From assembly GCA_002352225.1 (NCBI GenBank), contig DEIA01000077.1, positions 4,947-68,946 of the forward strand: DNA of 64,000 bases, written 5' to 3'. Below are positions 36,364-45,800 of the stretch, piece after piece. Position numbers and translations under genes: made by a program. Source of the DNA: Flammeovirgaceae bacterium UBA2786 (GTDB lineage Bacteria; Bacteroidota; Bacteroidia; Cytophagales; Cyclobacteriaceae). Position 1 is the first letter of the stretch, and each line of letters begins with the position of its first letter. The notes below the pieces were generated by a model, which was not told the origin of the DNA, did no database searches, and saw nothing but the letters and a program-made list of their open reading frames with translations.

Positions 36364-37434
36364 ATGAGAACGTTACTTTTAGGGGGGCTTTGCCTCGCAT
36401 TTCTTTTAACAGGCGTAGTAGAAACGAATGCTCAGTTTAATCGTAAAGCGATTAAACAAAATAACAAACGCATGGCGAACTACAGAGGGAAGAAAGGCGG
36501 CTTCGGTAACAAAATTTATAATGCCGTTGGCTTCTCGGTAAGCGCCCTGAACTACTATGGCGATATTGCCCCGCGCCCCAATCGTGTAAGTACAGATATT
36601 TCATTTACCCGCCCGGCTTTAGGCCTATCTCTTACGCATCGTTTTGGCCCACGCTATTCTCTTATGGCCCAATTCATGTATGGAACTTTAAAAGGATCTG
36701 ATGTAGAATCGGCAGATCAGGGAGATGCAGAAAACGGGGTTTATCGATACCAGCGCAATCTTTCTTTTCGCAATCGCATTAAAGAATTATCGATAGTAGC
36801 CTATTTCGATTTGTTTGAGAATGATGCAACCTATATCAGCCGGGTAAAATGGACTCCCTATGTATTTATTGGGGTAGCCGGGTTTCATCATAACCCGCAG
36901 GCACAAGCCCCTGCAGCAGGGTTAAATGGCGAAGCTCTTGGAGTTACCGCTGGTACATGGGTTGATTTGAAACCGCTGGGAACAGAGGGTCAGCATGCAA
37001 CACTGGATCAGAATGATGTCAACTTCGGCATAAAACCCTACAGCAATTTTCAGGTAGCAATTCCGTTTGGGTTAGGAGCTCGTTTTAGAATTAATGAAGT
37101 AATGGATCTTTGGGCAGATATTGGGTTTCGCTATACGTTTACCGATTACCTGGATGACGTAAGTAAGAACTATGTTGATTTAGGGGTGTTTGGAAGCAAT
37201 AATCTGGCAAGAGCAATGTCCTATCGTGGAGGTGAGTTGCCCGCCAGCGCGGTACCTACCCCAATTGCATACACAGCCCGAAACGGAGTTAGTTACTCCA
37301 CCATTCCGGGCTACGGGCGCGAACACGCTGAAAATATGCGAGGCTCTGAAAGCGATAGAGATATTTACATGGTAACTACCGTAAGGCTTACCTACATTCT
37401 GGGAGCCACCATGCACAAGGCAAAATTCAGATAA
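36364..37434 (+). CDS. DUF6089-type outer membrane beta-barrel protein
   Basis: 356 residues with a signal peptide (1-24, ending TNAQ), a basic segment (RKAIKQNNKRMANYRGKKGG), then barrel strands: VGFSVSALNYYGDIAPRPNR, LGLSLTHRFGPRYSLMAQFM, KELSIVAYFDLFEN, VPYVFIGVAG-like, IPFGLGARFRINEVMDLWAD, YMVTTVRLTYILG. Proteins of this DUF sit before uppS-bamA in many Bacteroidota. The function is unknown; an outer-membrane assembly or structural role is plausible. Paralogue follows. Confidence 0.85.
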   Translation: MRTLLLGGLCLAFLLTGVVETNAQFNRKAIKQNNKRMANYRGKKGGFGNKIYNAVGFSVSALNYYGDIAPRPNRVSTDISFTRPALGLSLTHRFGPRYSLMAQFMYGTLKGSDVESADQGDAENGVYRYQRNLSFRNRIKELSIVAYFDLFENDATYISRVKWTPYVFIGVAGFHHNPQAQAPAAGLNGEALGVTAGTWVDLKPLGTEGQHATLDQNDVNFGIKPYSNFQVAIPFGLGARFRINEVMDLWADIGFRYTFTDYLDDVSKNYVDLGVFGSNNLARAMSYRGGELPASAVPTPIAYTARNGVSYSTIPGYGREHAENMRGSESDRDIYMVTTVRLTYILGATMHKAKFR

Positions 37435-37446
37435 TAGAAAAAATAA

Positions 37447-38148
37447 ATGCGATTAACGAAAGGTATTGCGGCTATTGGGTTAATCGTATGGTTTGCTGAA
37501 GTGCAAGCGCAGCAAATGTTAGGGCAGCGGTCTGAGGTTGGCTTTGGTGTAGGTACGTTTAATTATACAGGCGACTTAGTGCGTACATACAACTTCGCAT
37601 TTTCAAAACCAGCAGCAACCGTTTTTTACAGGTCGAACATAAGCCAGGTAATTAGTTTCCGAACGGCCATAACCGGAGGTAAAATAGGGGCAAGCGATAC
37701 ACGAAACCCTATCGATCCGTTTGCTACAACCCGTGCAGCTTCTTTCAATTTATTTTTGCTGGAAGGATCTGGCACGTTTGAGTACCACTTTCTAAACTGG
37801 CGCGATGATAAGCGTAGGCTTCGGTTTACACCGTATCTGTTTGCCGGAGCCGCCTTGTTTGGAATATCCGGGGTACAGCAGAAAAATGCTGAGTATAGCA
37901 ATATTCAATTGGCTATACCTTTTGGCGGAGGTATAAAATATGTACTCAACCCAAAATACTATGTGGCATTTGAGTTTGGTATGAGAAAAACCTTTTTCGA
38001 TTATCTCGATAATATTTCCGATGGCAACCCCCAATACAAGAATTATCAGTACGGCAACGTATTTGATAACGACAACTACTTTTTTGCCGGGTTTACGCTT
38101 ACCTACACCTTTTACGACATCCCCTGCCCCAGCAGCCCGTACCGGTAA
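37447..38148 (+). CDS. DUF6089-type outer membrane protein, shorter paralogue
   Basis: 233 residues; signal peptide (1-21, ending VQAQ). Like its neighbour it has EVGFGVGTFNYTGDL, a FTPYLFAGAALFGISG strand, IPFGGGIKYVLNPKYYVAFE and a final FAGFTLTYTFYD strand. The C-terminal CPSSPYR tail is unusual for a barrel that normally ends in an aromatic residue. Starts 12 bases after the preceding paralogue and is probably in the same operon. Confidence 0.85.
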   Translation: MRLTKGIAAIGLIVWFAEVQAQQMLGQRSEVGFGVGTFNYTGDLVRTYNFAFSKPAATVFYRSNISQVISFRTAITGGKIGASDTRNPIDPFATTRAASFNLFLLEGSGTFEYHFLNWRDDKRRLRFTPYLFAGAALFGISGVQQKNAEYSNIQLAIPFGGGIKYVLNPKYYVAFEFGMRKTFFDYLDNISDGNPQYKNYQYGNVFDNDNYFFAGFTLTYTFYDIPCPSSPYR

Positions 38149-38252
38149 ATTTCGAAATGGTTCATTCAACTTTCTCGGGCCAACAAACATCTTAAAACAC
38201 CTGGTCGCGCGAATAGATAAAGTTTAGAAAAAAGGCCTATTTTTGCCGCCTT

Positions 38253-38996
38253 GTGGCTTCATTTAGGGAAAATATAGACTTTAACAATCTGCCTCGGCAC
38301 ATAGCCGTTATCATGGACGGCAACGGCCGCTGGGCAAAACGCAAAGGGGCAGCCAGAATTTTCGGACACCGCAATGCTATACAGGCAGTAAAAGATGTAA
38401 CCGAAGGGTGTGGCGAACTGGGAATAAAATACCTAACGCTGTACGCATTCAGTACCGAAAACTGGGGCCGGCCTAAAGAAGAGGTGGATGGACTAATGGA
38501 ATTGCTTGTTAATACCTTGAAAAAAGAAATTAATACCCTGCACGAAAACCAGGTAAAGCTGCATACCATTGGCGATGTAAGTCATTTGCCAAAAGATTGC
38601 CAGAATAATCTAGCCGAAGCGATTGCATCAACCCAGCACAACAGTGGGTTGATTTTACAATTAGCACTAAACTACAGCGGCCGCTGGGAAATTGTAGAGG
38701 CCGCTAAAAAACTGGCCGAAGAAGCCAAAGCTGGCCGGCTAAAACCAGATGAAATTGACGAGCAATATTTCGCGGCTCATTTAAAAACTGCAAGTGTGCC
38801 TGACCCTGAATTACTAATCCGCACCAGCGGAGAGTTGCGCGTGAGCAACTTTCTTCTTTGGCAGATTGCCTATACCGAAATTTTTATAACTCCAACACTT
38901 TGGCCCGACTTCCGCAAAGAAGATTTGTATGAAGCCATTTGCGCCTATCAAAAACGCGAACGAAGATTTGGAAAAGTGCTGAACCCAACTGCCTGA
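38253..38996 (+). CDS. uppS: Isoprenyl transferase / undecaprenyl diphosphate synthase
   Basis: 247 residues with the cis-prenyltransferase blocks: HIAVIMDGNGRWAKRKG (catalytic Asp, Arg and pyrophosphate loop), GHRNAIQAV, LTLYAFSTENWGRPKEEV, LQLALNYSGRWEI, PELLIRTSGELRVSNFLLWQ, AYTEIFITPTLWPDF. It makes the C55 lipid carrier for peptidoglycan and LPS. Starts with GTG 38253; a -7-like TATTTTTG at 38238-38245 lies 7 bases upstream, so its own nearly leaderless mRNA is possible. Directly before bamA (9 bases). Confidence 0.95.
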   Translation: MASFRENIDFNNLPRHIAVIMDGNGRWAKRKGAARIFGHRNAIQAVKDVTEGCGELGIKYLTLYAFSTENWGRPKEEVDGLMELLVNTLKKEINTLHENQVKLHTIGDVSHLPKDCQNNLAEAIASTQHNSGLILQLALNYSGRWEIVEAAKKLAEEAKAGRLKPDEIDEQYFAAHLKTASVPDPELLIRTSGELRVSNFLLWQIAYTEIFITPTLWPDFRKEDLYEAICAYQKRERRFGKVLNPTA

Positions 38997-39005
38997 TAAA
39001 TCCCA

Positions 39006-41726
39006 ATGAAGAGAATTATACTTTGTGTTGTTGTATTATGTGTGTGGATGAGCGAGCAGGCCGAGGCTCAGTTTAGAAACCGCACGCAACAATCGTCCAC
39101 TACTCCGGAGTTAAATGAGGATAACCTTAACTATGCGGCCCCGCAGGAATACACCATTGCCGGTATTGAAGTTACAGGCCTAAGCCTGCTGGACAAAAGC
39201 GCAATGGTATCGCTTACGGGTTTAAAAATTGGTGATAAGATTAAAATACCTGGCGATGGAATATCGGGGGCCATTCGCAAGTTGTGGAAACACGGGTTGA
39301 TTGGGGATGCCATTATTTCGGTTCAAAAGATTGAAGGAGATCAGGTGTTTTTGTTGATTGCTTTAACAGAACGCCCACGGTTAAATGATTTTTACTTTAC
39401 GGGTATAAGCAAAGGCCGGCAATCTTCTTTGAAAGAAGATTTAAAGTTGATAAGAGGGAAAATTGTAAATGATGCTACTATTCGTAACACCGAATTATCG
39501 GTTAAAAAGCATTTTGTTAAGAAAGGTTTTTTGAATACAATCGTAAAAGTACATCCCGAAACGGATACCCTTAACAGGGGTAATGTGCGCCTGCGTATTG
39601 ATGTTGATTTGAAAGCAAAAGTAAAGATTAACGCAGTTCACATTGAAGGCAATTATGATGTGGCCGATGGTAAGCTGAAACGAAAACTCAAGAAAACGCG
39701 CGAGCACCCCCGCTTTTCATTGCATCGTACTTTGTTAGCCGAAGCCCTTACACTGAAACCAAGCAAAATTAAACCGGCACTTGACTCAAGCCGCAACCTC
39801 ACTACACGCGATATACAGGAGTTCATTAACAGGAATATAAAACTTAATGTATTTGCCGGTTCAAAATTTATACGTTCTGAGTTTGAAGAAGACAAACTGA
39901 AACTTATCGGGTATTATAACTCCTTAGGCTATCGCGATGCCGAAATTCTATCGGATACAATAGTCAATTTCGACAAATCGAATATTGACGTAAAAATTAA
40001 AGTTTACGAAGGCCGCAAATATTACTTCCGCAACATTACCTGGGTTGGTAACTATATCCACAGCTCAAACACCCTCAACAAAATCCTCGACATCAATAAA
40101 GGTGATGTGTACAACAAAGATCTGATTGACAAGAAGACCACCTTCAACGCAAAAGGGGCCGACATTAGTGGATTGTATATGGATGATGGCTATTTGTTCT
40201 TTCAGGTACGCCCGGTTGAGGTTGCTGTAGTGGGAGATTCGATTGATGTGGAAATGCGCATTCACGAAGGCGATCAGGCCACTATAGACGAAGTAATTAT
40301 AAGTGGAAACGAACGCACTAACGATCATGTAATACGAAGAGAACTAAGTACAATTCCGGGCCAGAAATTCAGACGCTCTGATTTAATTCGTACCCAACAA
40401 ATGCTTTCGCAGATGGGCTACTTTAATCCGCAAAAGATCGAACAGGATATTCGCCCTAATCCTACCGATGGAACAGTGGATATAGAATGGAAAGTAGAAG
40501 AACAATCTAACGACCAAATAGAACTTTCCGGTGGTTGGGGGGGATTTTATGGCTTTGTAGGAACAGTGGGATTATCATTCAATAACTTTTCCATTCGTAA
40601 TGTGCCGCATCTGAAAAAGTGGAGGCCATTACCGGTTGGCGATGGCCAGCGATTATCATTACGGGCGCAAGCCAATGGTCGCTCGTTCCAGAGTTATAGT
40701 TTGTCGTTTACCGAGCCCTGGTTAGGAGGGCGCAGGCCAAACTCATTAACGGTAAGTTTAAACCACTCCATATCCAGATTAGCCAACGCACGCTTTGAGT
40801 TTACTGATAACACTTCATTGAAGCAGAGTGGTGTAACCATCGGTTTTGGGCGCAGATTAGAGTGGCCTGATAATTATTTCTCCCTTACTCATTCACTCTC
40901 ATATCTTGTTTACAATTACAAAAACTATTTTGGAGGAGCATCAAACATTCTGCCGGCCGAAGGCCGAACAAATGAAATTATGTTTACCACCACACTTTCC
41001 CGAAACAGTATCGACAACCCGATGTATCCCACAGCGGGCTCTACTATTTCATTGGCGGTAAATCTAACTCCTCCTTACTCGCAGTGGCGCGATAAATCGT
41101 ACTATGAAAACGTCAATCAACGTTACAAATGGACCGAGTTACACAAATGGATGGTTGATGCAAAATTCTATTTGAAACTGGTAGGTAGCCAAAAGCCGGA
41201 TGGCCGCAGCCTGGTACTGGAAACAAAAGCACACATGGGCTTTATTGGTACATATGACAGAAGCCTTGGCCCAGGCCCCTTCCAGCGCTTTCTGGTGGGT
41301 GGTGATGGTTTGGCAGGAGGATTCAACTCGTTTGTGTTAGGCCAGGACATTATTGGTTTGAGGGGCTATCCGAATAACTCCGTTACACCACCCCTTTATT
41401 CATTGCGGGGTACCCAGCAGGCTAATGGAATTGAAGGAGGTATTGTCTATAACAAATTTGGGGTAGAACTTCGCTACCCGGTTAGCACAGCCCAATCAGC
41501 TACCATTTATGGCTTTCTGTTCACTGAGGCAGGAAACAACTGGGACAATTACCGCGATTTCAATCCGTTTAACCTGTATAAATCGGCCGGAGTGGGGGCC
41601 CGTATCTTTATGCCAGCTTTTGGGTTAATAGGACTTAACTGGGCCTATGGATTCGATCGCCTGCCAGGAGCTTCAGATAAGAGCGGATCACAGTTCCACT
41701 TTACAATTGGCCAGCAAATCAGATAA
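39006..41726 (+). CDS. bamA: Outer membrane protein assembly factor BamA
   Basis: 906 residues. Signal peptide (1-21), five POTRA domains (about 50-500; IAGIEVTGLSLLDKSAMVSL, VKINAVHIEGNYDVADGKLK, RNITWVGNYIHSSNTLNKIL, IDEVIISGNERTNDHVIRRE) and the Omp85 barrel (about 515-906) with the conserved VGGDGLAG-type loop (RFLVGGDGLAGGF) and LRGY (IIGLRGYPNNS). It inserts barrel proteins in the outer membrane. Followed by two OmpH/Skp chaperones, as elsewhere in the phylum. Confidence 0.95.
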   Translation: MKRIILCVVVLCVWMSEQAEAQFRNRTQQSSTTPELNEDNLNYAAPQEYTIAGIEVTGLSLLDKSAMVSLTGLKIGDKIKIPGDGISGAIRKLWKHGLIGDAIISVQKIEGDQVFLLIALTERPRLNDFYFTGISKGRQSSLKEDLKLIRGKIVNDATIRNTELSVKKHFVKKGFLNTIVKVHPETDTLNRGNVRLRIDVDLKAKVKINAVHIEGNYDVADGKLKRKLKKTREHPRFSLHRTLLAEALTLKPSKIKPALDSSRNLTTRDIQEFINRNIKLNVFAGSKFIRSEFEEDKLKLIGYYNSLGYRDAEILSDTIVNFDKSNIDVKIKVYEGRKYYFRNITWVGNYIHSSNTLNKILDINKGDVYNKDLIDKKTTFNAKGADISGLYMDDGYLFFQVRPVEVAVVGDSIDVEMRIHEGDQATIDEVIISGNERTNDHVIRRELSTIPGQKFRRSDLIRTQQMLSQMGYFNPQKIEQDIRPNPTDGTVDIEWKVEEQSNDQIELSGGWGGFYGFVGTVGLSFNNFSIRNVPHLKKWRPLPVGDGQRLSLRAQANGRSFQSYSLSFTEPWLGGRRPNSLTVSLNHSISRLANARFEFTDNTSLKQSGVTIGFGRRLEWPDNYFSLTHSLSYLVYNYKNYFGGASNILPAEGRTNEIMFTTTLSRNSIDNPMYPTAGSTISLAVNLTPPYSQWRDKSYYENVNQRYKWTELHKWMVDAKFYLKLVGSQKPDGRSLVLETKAHMGFIGTYDRSLGPGPFQRFLVGGDGLAGGFNSFVLGQDIIGLRGYPNNSVTPPLYSLRGTQQANGIEGGIVYNKFGVELRYPVSTAQSATIYGFLFTEAGNNWDNYRDFNPFNLYKSAGVGARIFMPAFGLIGLNWAYGFDRLPGASDKSGSQFHFTIGQQIR

Positions 41727-41730
41727 AAAA

Positions 41731-42261
41731 ATGAGGTTTTTAATCACAACAACCTGTCTTCTGTTTTTCGGCCTGAATTTTGTCAATGCTCAGAAGTTCG
41801 GATATTTCGACTCAGAATATGTATTGAGCAAATTACCCGAATACAGCAAAGCGCAAGGCGAAATAGACCAGCTTTCGGCTGCGTGGCAAAAGGAAGTAGA
41901 AGAAATGCAGGCCAAAGTAGATGCCCTTTATCGCACCTACCAGGCTGAACAGGTGCTGCTTACTGAAGCCATGAAAACCGAAAGGCTGGATGAGATAAAG
42001 AAAAAAGAAACAGAGCTAAAAGACTATCAGAAAAAGGTTTTTGGATACAAGGGTCTTTACTTTTTGAAAAAACAAGAATTGATTAAACCTTTGCAGGATA
42101 AAATATTTGATGCCGTTGAAAAAGTGTGTAAAGCAAACCGTCTCGCCTTCCTCTTCGATAAGTCGGAATTGGTTATGGTTTACACTGATCCCCGGCATGA
42201 CTACACAGACTTCATTCTGGAAGAATTAGGTTTGGGAGACCCTAACGATAAAGTAAAATAA
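41731..42261 (+). CDS. OmpH/Skp-family periplasmic chaperone (first copy)
   Basis: 176 residues from ATG 41731 (MRFLITTTCLLFFGLNFVNA, then QKFGYFDSEYVLSKLPEY); the longer frame to 41647 lies inside bamA and is rejected. A central coiled coil (LSAAWQKEVEEMQAKVDALY, TERLDEIKKKETELKDYQKK) forms the tentacle of the trimer. It escorts outer-membrane proteins to BamA. Starts 4 bases after bamA. Confidence 0.92.
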   Translation: MRFLITTTCLLFFGLNFVNAQKFGYFDSEYVLSKLPEYSKAQGEIDQLSAAWQKEVEEMQAKVDALYRTYQAEQVLLTEAMKTERLDEIKKKETELKDYQKKVFGYKGLYFLKKQELIKPLQDKIFDAVEKVCKANRLAFLFDKSELVMVYTDPRHDYTDFILEELGLGDPNDKVK

Positions 42262-42272
42262 ACAAACTAAAA

Positions 42273-42818
42273 ATGAGAACACTCTTAGTACTTCTATTTT
42301 GCGCAGCAACCGTAAGCGCTCAGGCCCAGGAAACACAAAAGATCGGCTATGCCGATTGGAATTATATTTTCGGCCAAATGCCCGAGTTCAAGCAAATTGA
42401 AAATGAATTAAAAACACACGGAACGCAGTTAGAGAACCAGTTAAAAGCGAAAAGCACTGAGTTTGAAACTAAACTGCGTGCCTATCAGGGTATGCCGGCC
42501 ACTACACCCGATGCAATTAAAGCCGACAAAGAACGCGAATTGCAAGGCTTGCAGGAAAGCATCCAGAAGTTTCAGCAGGACGCACAAACCTCGTTAGGCA
42601 ATAAGCAGAACGCTCTGATGGATCCTGTGTTCAAAAAAATTGGTAAGGCTATTGAAGATGTGGCTAAAGAAAATGGTTTTGCATTTATTCTTAACCCGCA
42701 ATTAGTTGGAAGTGGCGAAGATGTATTGCTTTACAGCGATGAAAAGTATAACATTTCAACTTTGGTGTTGAAGAAGTTAGGGGTAACACCTAAGCCTGAG
42801 GCAACCAAACCCAACTAA
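42273..42818 (+). CDS. OmpH/Skp-family periplasmic chaperone (second copy)
   Basis: 181 residues with a signal peptide (1-19, ending AQAQ), KIGYADWNYIFGQMPEF and a long coiled coil (ELKTHGTQLENQLKAKSTEF, ADKERELQGLQESIQKFQQD). Paralogue of the preceding gene and last gene of the envelope run; ends 20 bases before a strong terminator. Confidence 0.92.
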   Translation: MRTLLVLLFCAATVSAQAQETQKIGYADWNYIFGQMPEFKQIENELKTHGTQLENQLKAKSTEFETKLRAYQGMPATTPDAIKADKERELQGLQESIQKFQQDAQTSLGNKQNALMDPVFKKIGKAIEDVAKENGFAFILNPQLVGSGEDVLLYSDEKYNISTLVLKKLGVTPKPEATKPN

Positions 42819-42837
42819 AATTTTTAAATAAAATTTG

Positions 42838-42870
42838 AAAGCCTGTGTCTAAAAAGATACAGGCTTTTTT
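42838..42870 (+). terminator. Intrinsic terminator of the envelope-biogenesis run
   Basis: Stem GCCTGTGTC / GATACAGGC (9 bp, one G-U) at 42841-42849 and 42856-42864, loop TAAAAA, followed by T6 at 42865-42870. An A run precedes it, so it may also act weakly for the convergent gene that ends at 42869, whose stop overlaps the T run. Confidence 0.8.
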
Positions 42871-45800
42871 ATGCCTCATTACCCCATCCGCCCCCGCCAG
42901 GGGTTTCAATAGCAATACTATCGCCTGCCTTTACTTCTACTGAAGTTAAACCGGATAGCTGAATTTTTTCTCCATTGTTTCGGATAAGATATTGCTTGCC
43001 ACACATACCAGAATGCCCGCCTGCCATTCCGTAGGGTGTCTCTTTACGGTGCTGGGTTAACAGGTTTACTTCCATCTTTTCATTGAACTGCACTTCGCGT
43101 ATTACACCATTGCCACCCCGCCATTTTCCTTTTCCTCCTGAGTTTTTTCTGATTTCAAATCGCCTAAGCAAAACCGGGTACCGGTGTTCCAGAATCTCAG
43201 CATCGGTTATTCGGGTGTTGGTCATGTGCGTGTGCACAGCATCAGCGCCATTGTAGCCTTCTGTGGCACCAGCACCTCCACAAATGGTTTCGTAAAACCC
43301 AAAGCGGGCATTACCAAACAAAAAATTATTCATAGTGCCCTGGCTGCACGCGCCAAGCTGCAGCGCTTTTAACAAGGTGTCAGTTAATCGCTGACTTACC
43401 TCTGTATTACCCCCTACAACAGCCGGCTGTATTTTAGTAAAATCAGGATTTAACATTCCGTGAGGAAGTTTAATCTGAATGTGCTGCATTAACCCCTCAT
43501 TCATGGCAATGGGTTTATTAATCCATACACGCAACACATATAAAATTACACTTTGTACAATGGCAGGTGTAGCGTTGAAATTACCAGGGTGCACATCGGC
43601 AGAGCCAGTAAAATCAATAACAAGCTTGTTCTTTTTACGTGTAAGCGATACAGTTAATTTGCTGCCATCATCTAATAGCTCGGTGGCTGCAGAAATCGTA
43701 TGATGTAATGATGCAATTTTTTCACTTACATGTTGCGCAGCATATCGCTTTAGGGAATTCATGTGGGCGAGCACGGTGTTGGTACTATGAGCTTCACAAA
43801 GTTGTTTCAGCAACAACTCACCGGCATTTACCGATGCCAACGCTCCGTTCAGGTCAGCCAGGTTTTCATCTAAAGATCGGGTTGGGTAAGGATTTTTGAT
43901 AAACACCTTTTTAATTTCGTTCCATTGCGAGGCGCCTTGTTTCATCAGGTATGTTGGCGCAATGATTACACCTTCTTCAGCAAGTGTGGTTGCATGTGCT
44001 GGCATTGACCCTGGCTTGCTTCCGCCAACCTCAGCATGATGTGCGCGATTAGCCACAAAACCCACACGCTTTTTATTTACAAACACTGGTTTGATTAAAG
44101 TAATATCGGGCAGGTGCGAGCCACCGTAAGCAGGATGATTGGTAATAATAACATCGCCTTCGCGAATAGGAATTATCCTCATTACTTCGCGCACACAAAC
44201 ACCCATGCTGCCGAGGTGCACCGGAATGTGCGGAGCATTTACAATCAGATAACCATCGGCATCCATTATTGCGCATGAAAAATCTAACCGCTCTTTTACG
44301 TTTACAGAAAATGAAGAGCGTTGCAATATGGCACCCATCTCTTGCGCAATAGCTGTAAACCGGTTGCTGAATAACTCCAACGAAGCCTCCGTAGAGTGCG
44401 TTTGAGGGTGCTTTTGTTTTTTGCTTTGAACAAGCAAGGCATGGTTGTGTTGGTCTAATTTGAATTGCCAACCCGGATAAACAACCGATGAAGAATTCTG
44501 ACTTACTACCAAAGCTGGACCATTTATTGTTGCACCTGTTGTTAACCCCTCCCACTGATATACGCTTGCGTTAACCCATTTACCAGCAAGAAGCATTTTT
44601 TGTTTGTTTATAGGGTTGGGTTTATGTGTGCGTAAACGCGATGGTTTGAATGTATTCGAATACCCCTTAACGAGTGCTACTATTCTAACAGACTCTACTT
44701 CTATTGCGCGGTTAAGTAACCAGTGGCCGTATATCGCTTTGTACCTCTTTTTAAACTGCATAACCAGTTCTTCAGGGTCGGTCGTATTTACCTCGATGCA
44801 GCTTTCCTGGCCTTTAAATCTCAAAAATGTTATTTGCTTTTGAAGTATGATTTCCTTTTTGGAATAGCCATCGCGAACCAGTTTTTCAAATCCTTTTTTC
44901 TTTAGCCGGGTAAACAATGATCTCCACTTTTTTATAACGCTTGTAAGAGGAGCCAGAATAAGTTGCTCTTCGAAATGCGTTACATCGGCATGACCAATTC
45001 CGTAGGCACTCAATAACCCGGCATCGTAAGGAATCAGAATTTTTTTTGTGCCAAGCAATTGAGCAAGTGCACAAGCATGCTGACCCCCCGCACCACCAAA
45101 ACTTAATAGCGAGTAATCAATCGGGTTGTGTCCGAACTGAACGGAAACCTTGCGAATAGCTTCACTCATTTTTTCGTTGGCGATTTGCAAAAAAGATTCG
45201 AGGAGATGTTCGGGTTCAGGTTGTTTGCCCGTATGCTTATAAATTTTAGAAATAACTTTTCGAAGCGCATTTTCTGCTTGCTTGCGGTAAAGCGGAATAG
45301 TAAAATGTTGGATTGCTATTTTACCCACTAACAGGTTAACATCAGTAAGGGTTAACGACCCGCCCGCGCCATAACAGGCCGGCCCCGGACTAGCCCCGGC
45401 ACTGTGCGGCCCAACCGTTAATTTGTGTCCATCAAAATCGCAAATTGATCCCCCGCCAGCAGCAATGGTTTCAATCTCCAACGAAGGGGAAAGAATACGA
45501 ACCGATCCGACCTTTGATTCGTACCGATACGAGAACGTTTTATTGAACAACGACACATCGGTACTCGTGCCACCCATATCAAAGGCAATGAGTTTATCAA
45601 CACCAGAATATCTACCTGAAACAGCGGCACCCACAACGCCACCTGCCGGGCCACTGAGCAAACTATCTTTCGGAAAAAATTGCTGAGCGTTTACGAGGCC
45701 ACCGGCACTAGTCATTATTTTAAGTTGTGCCGATGTCAGTTTGTTTTGAATTCGGTTAAGATAAGATTGAATGATAGGCGCGAGGTAGGCATTTGTCACA

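Noticed and set aside
44073..44555. Minus-strand 160-residue frame inside HyuAB
   Set aside because: Shifted frame of the strong HyuA-HyuB gene; cysteine- and arginine-rich noise.
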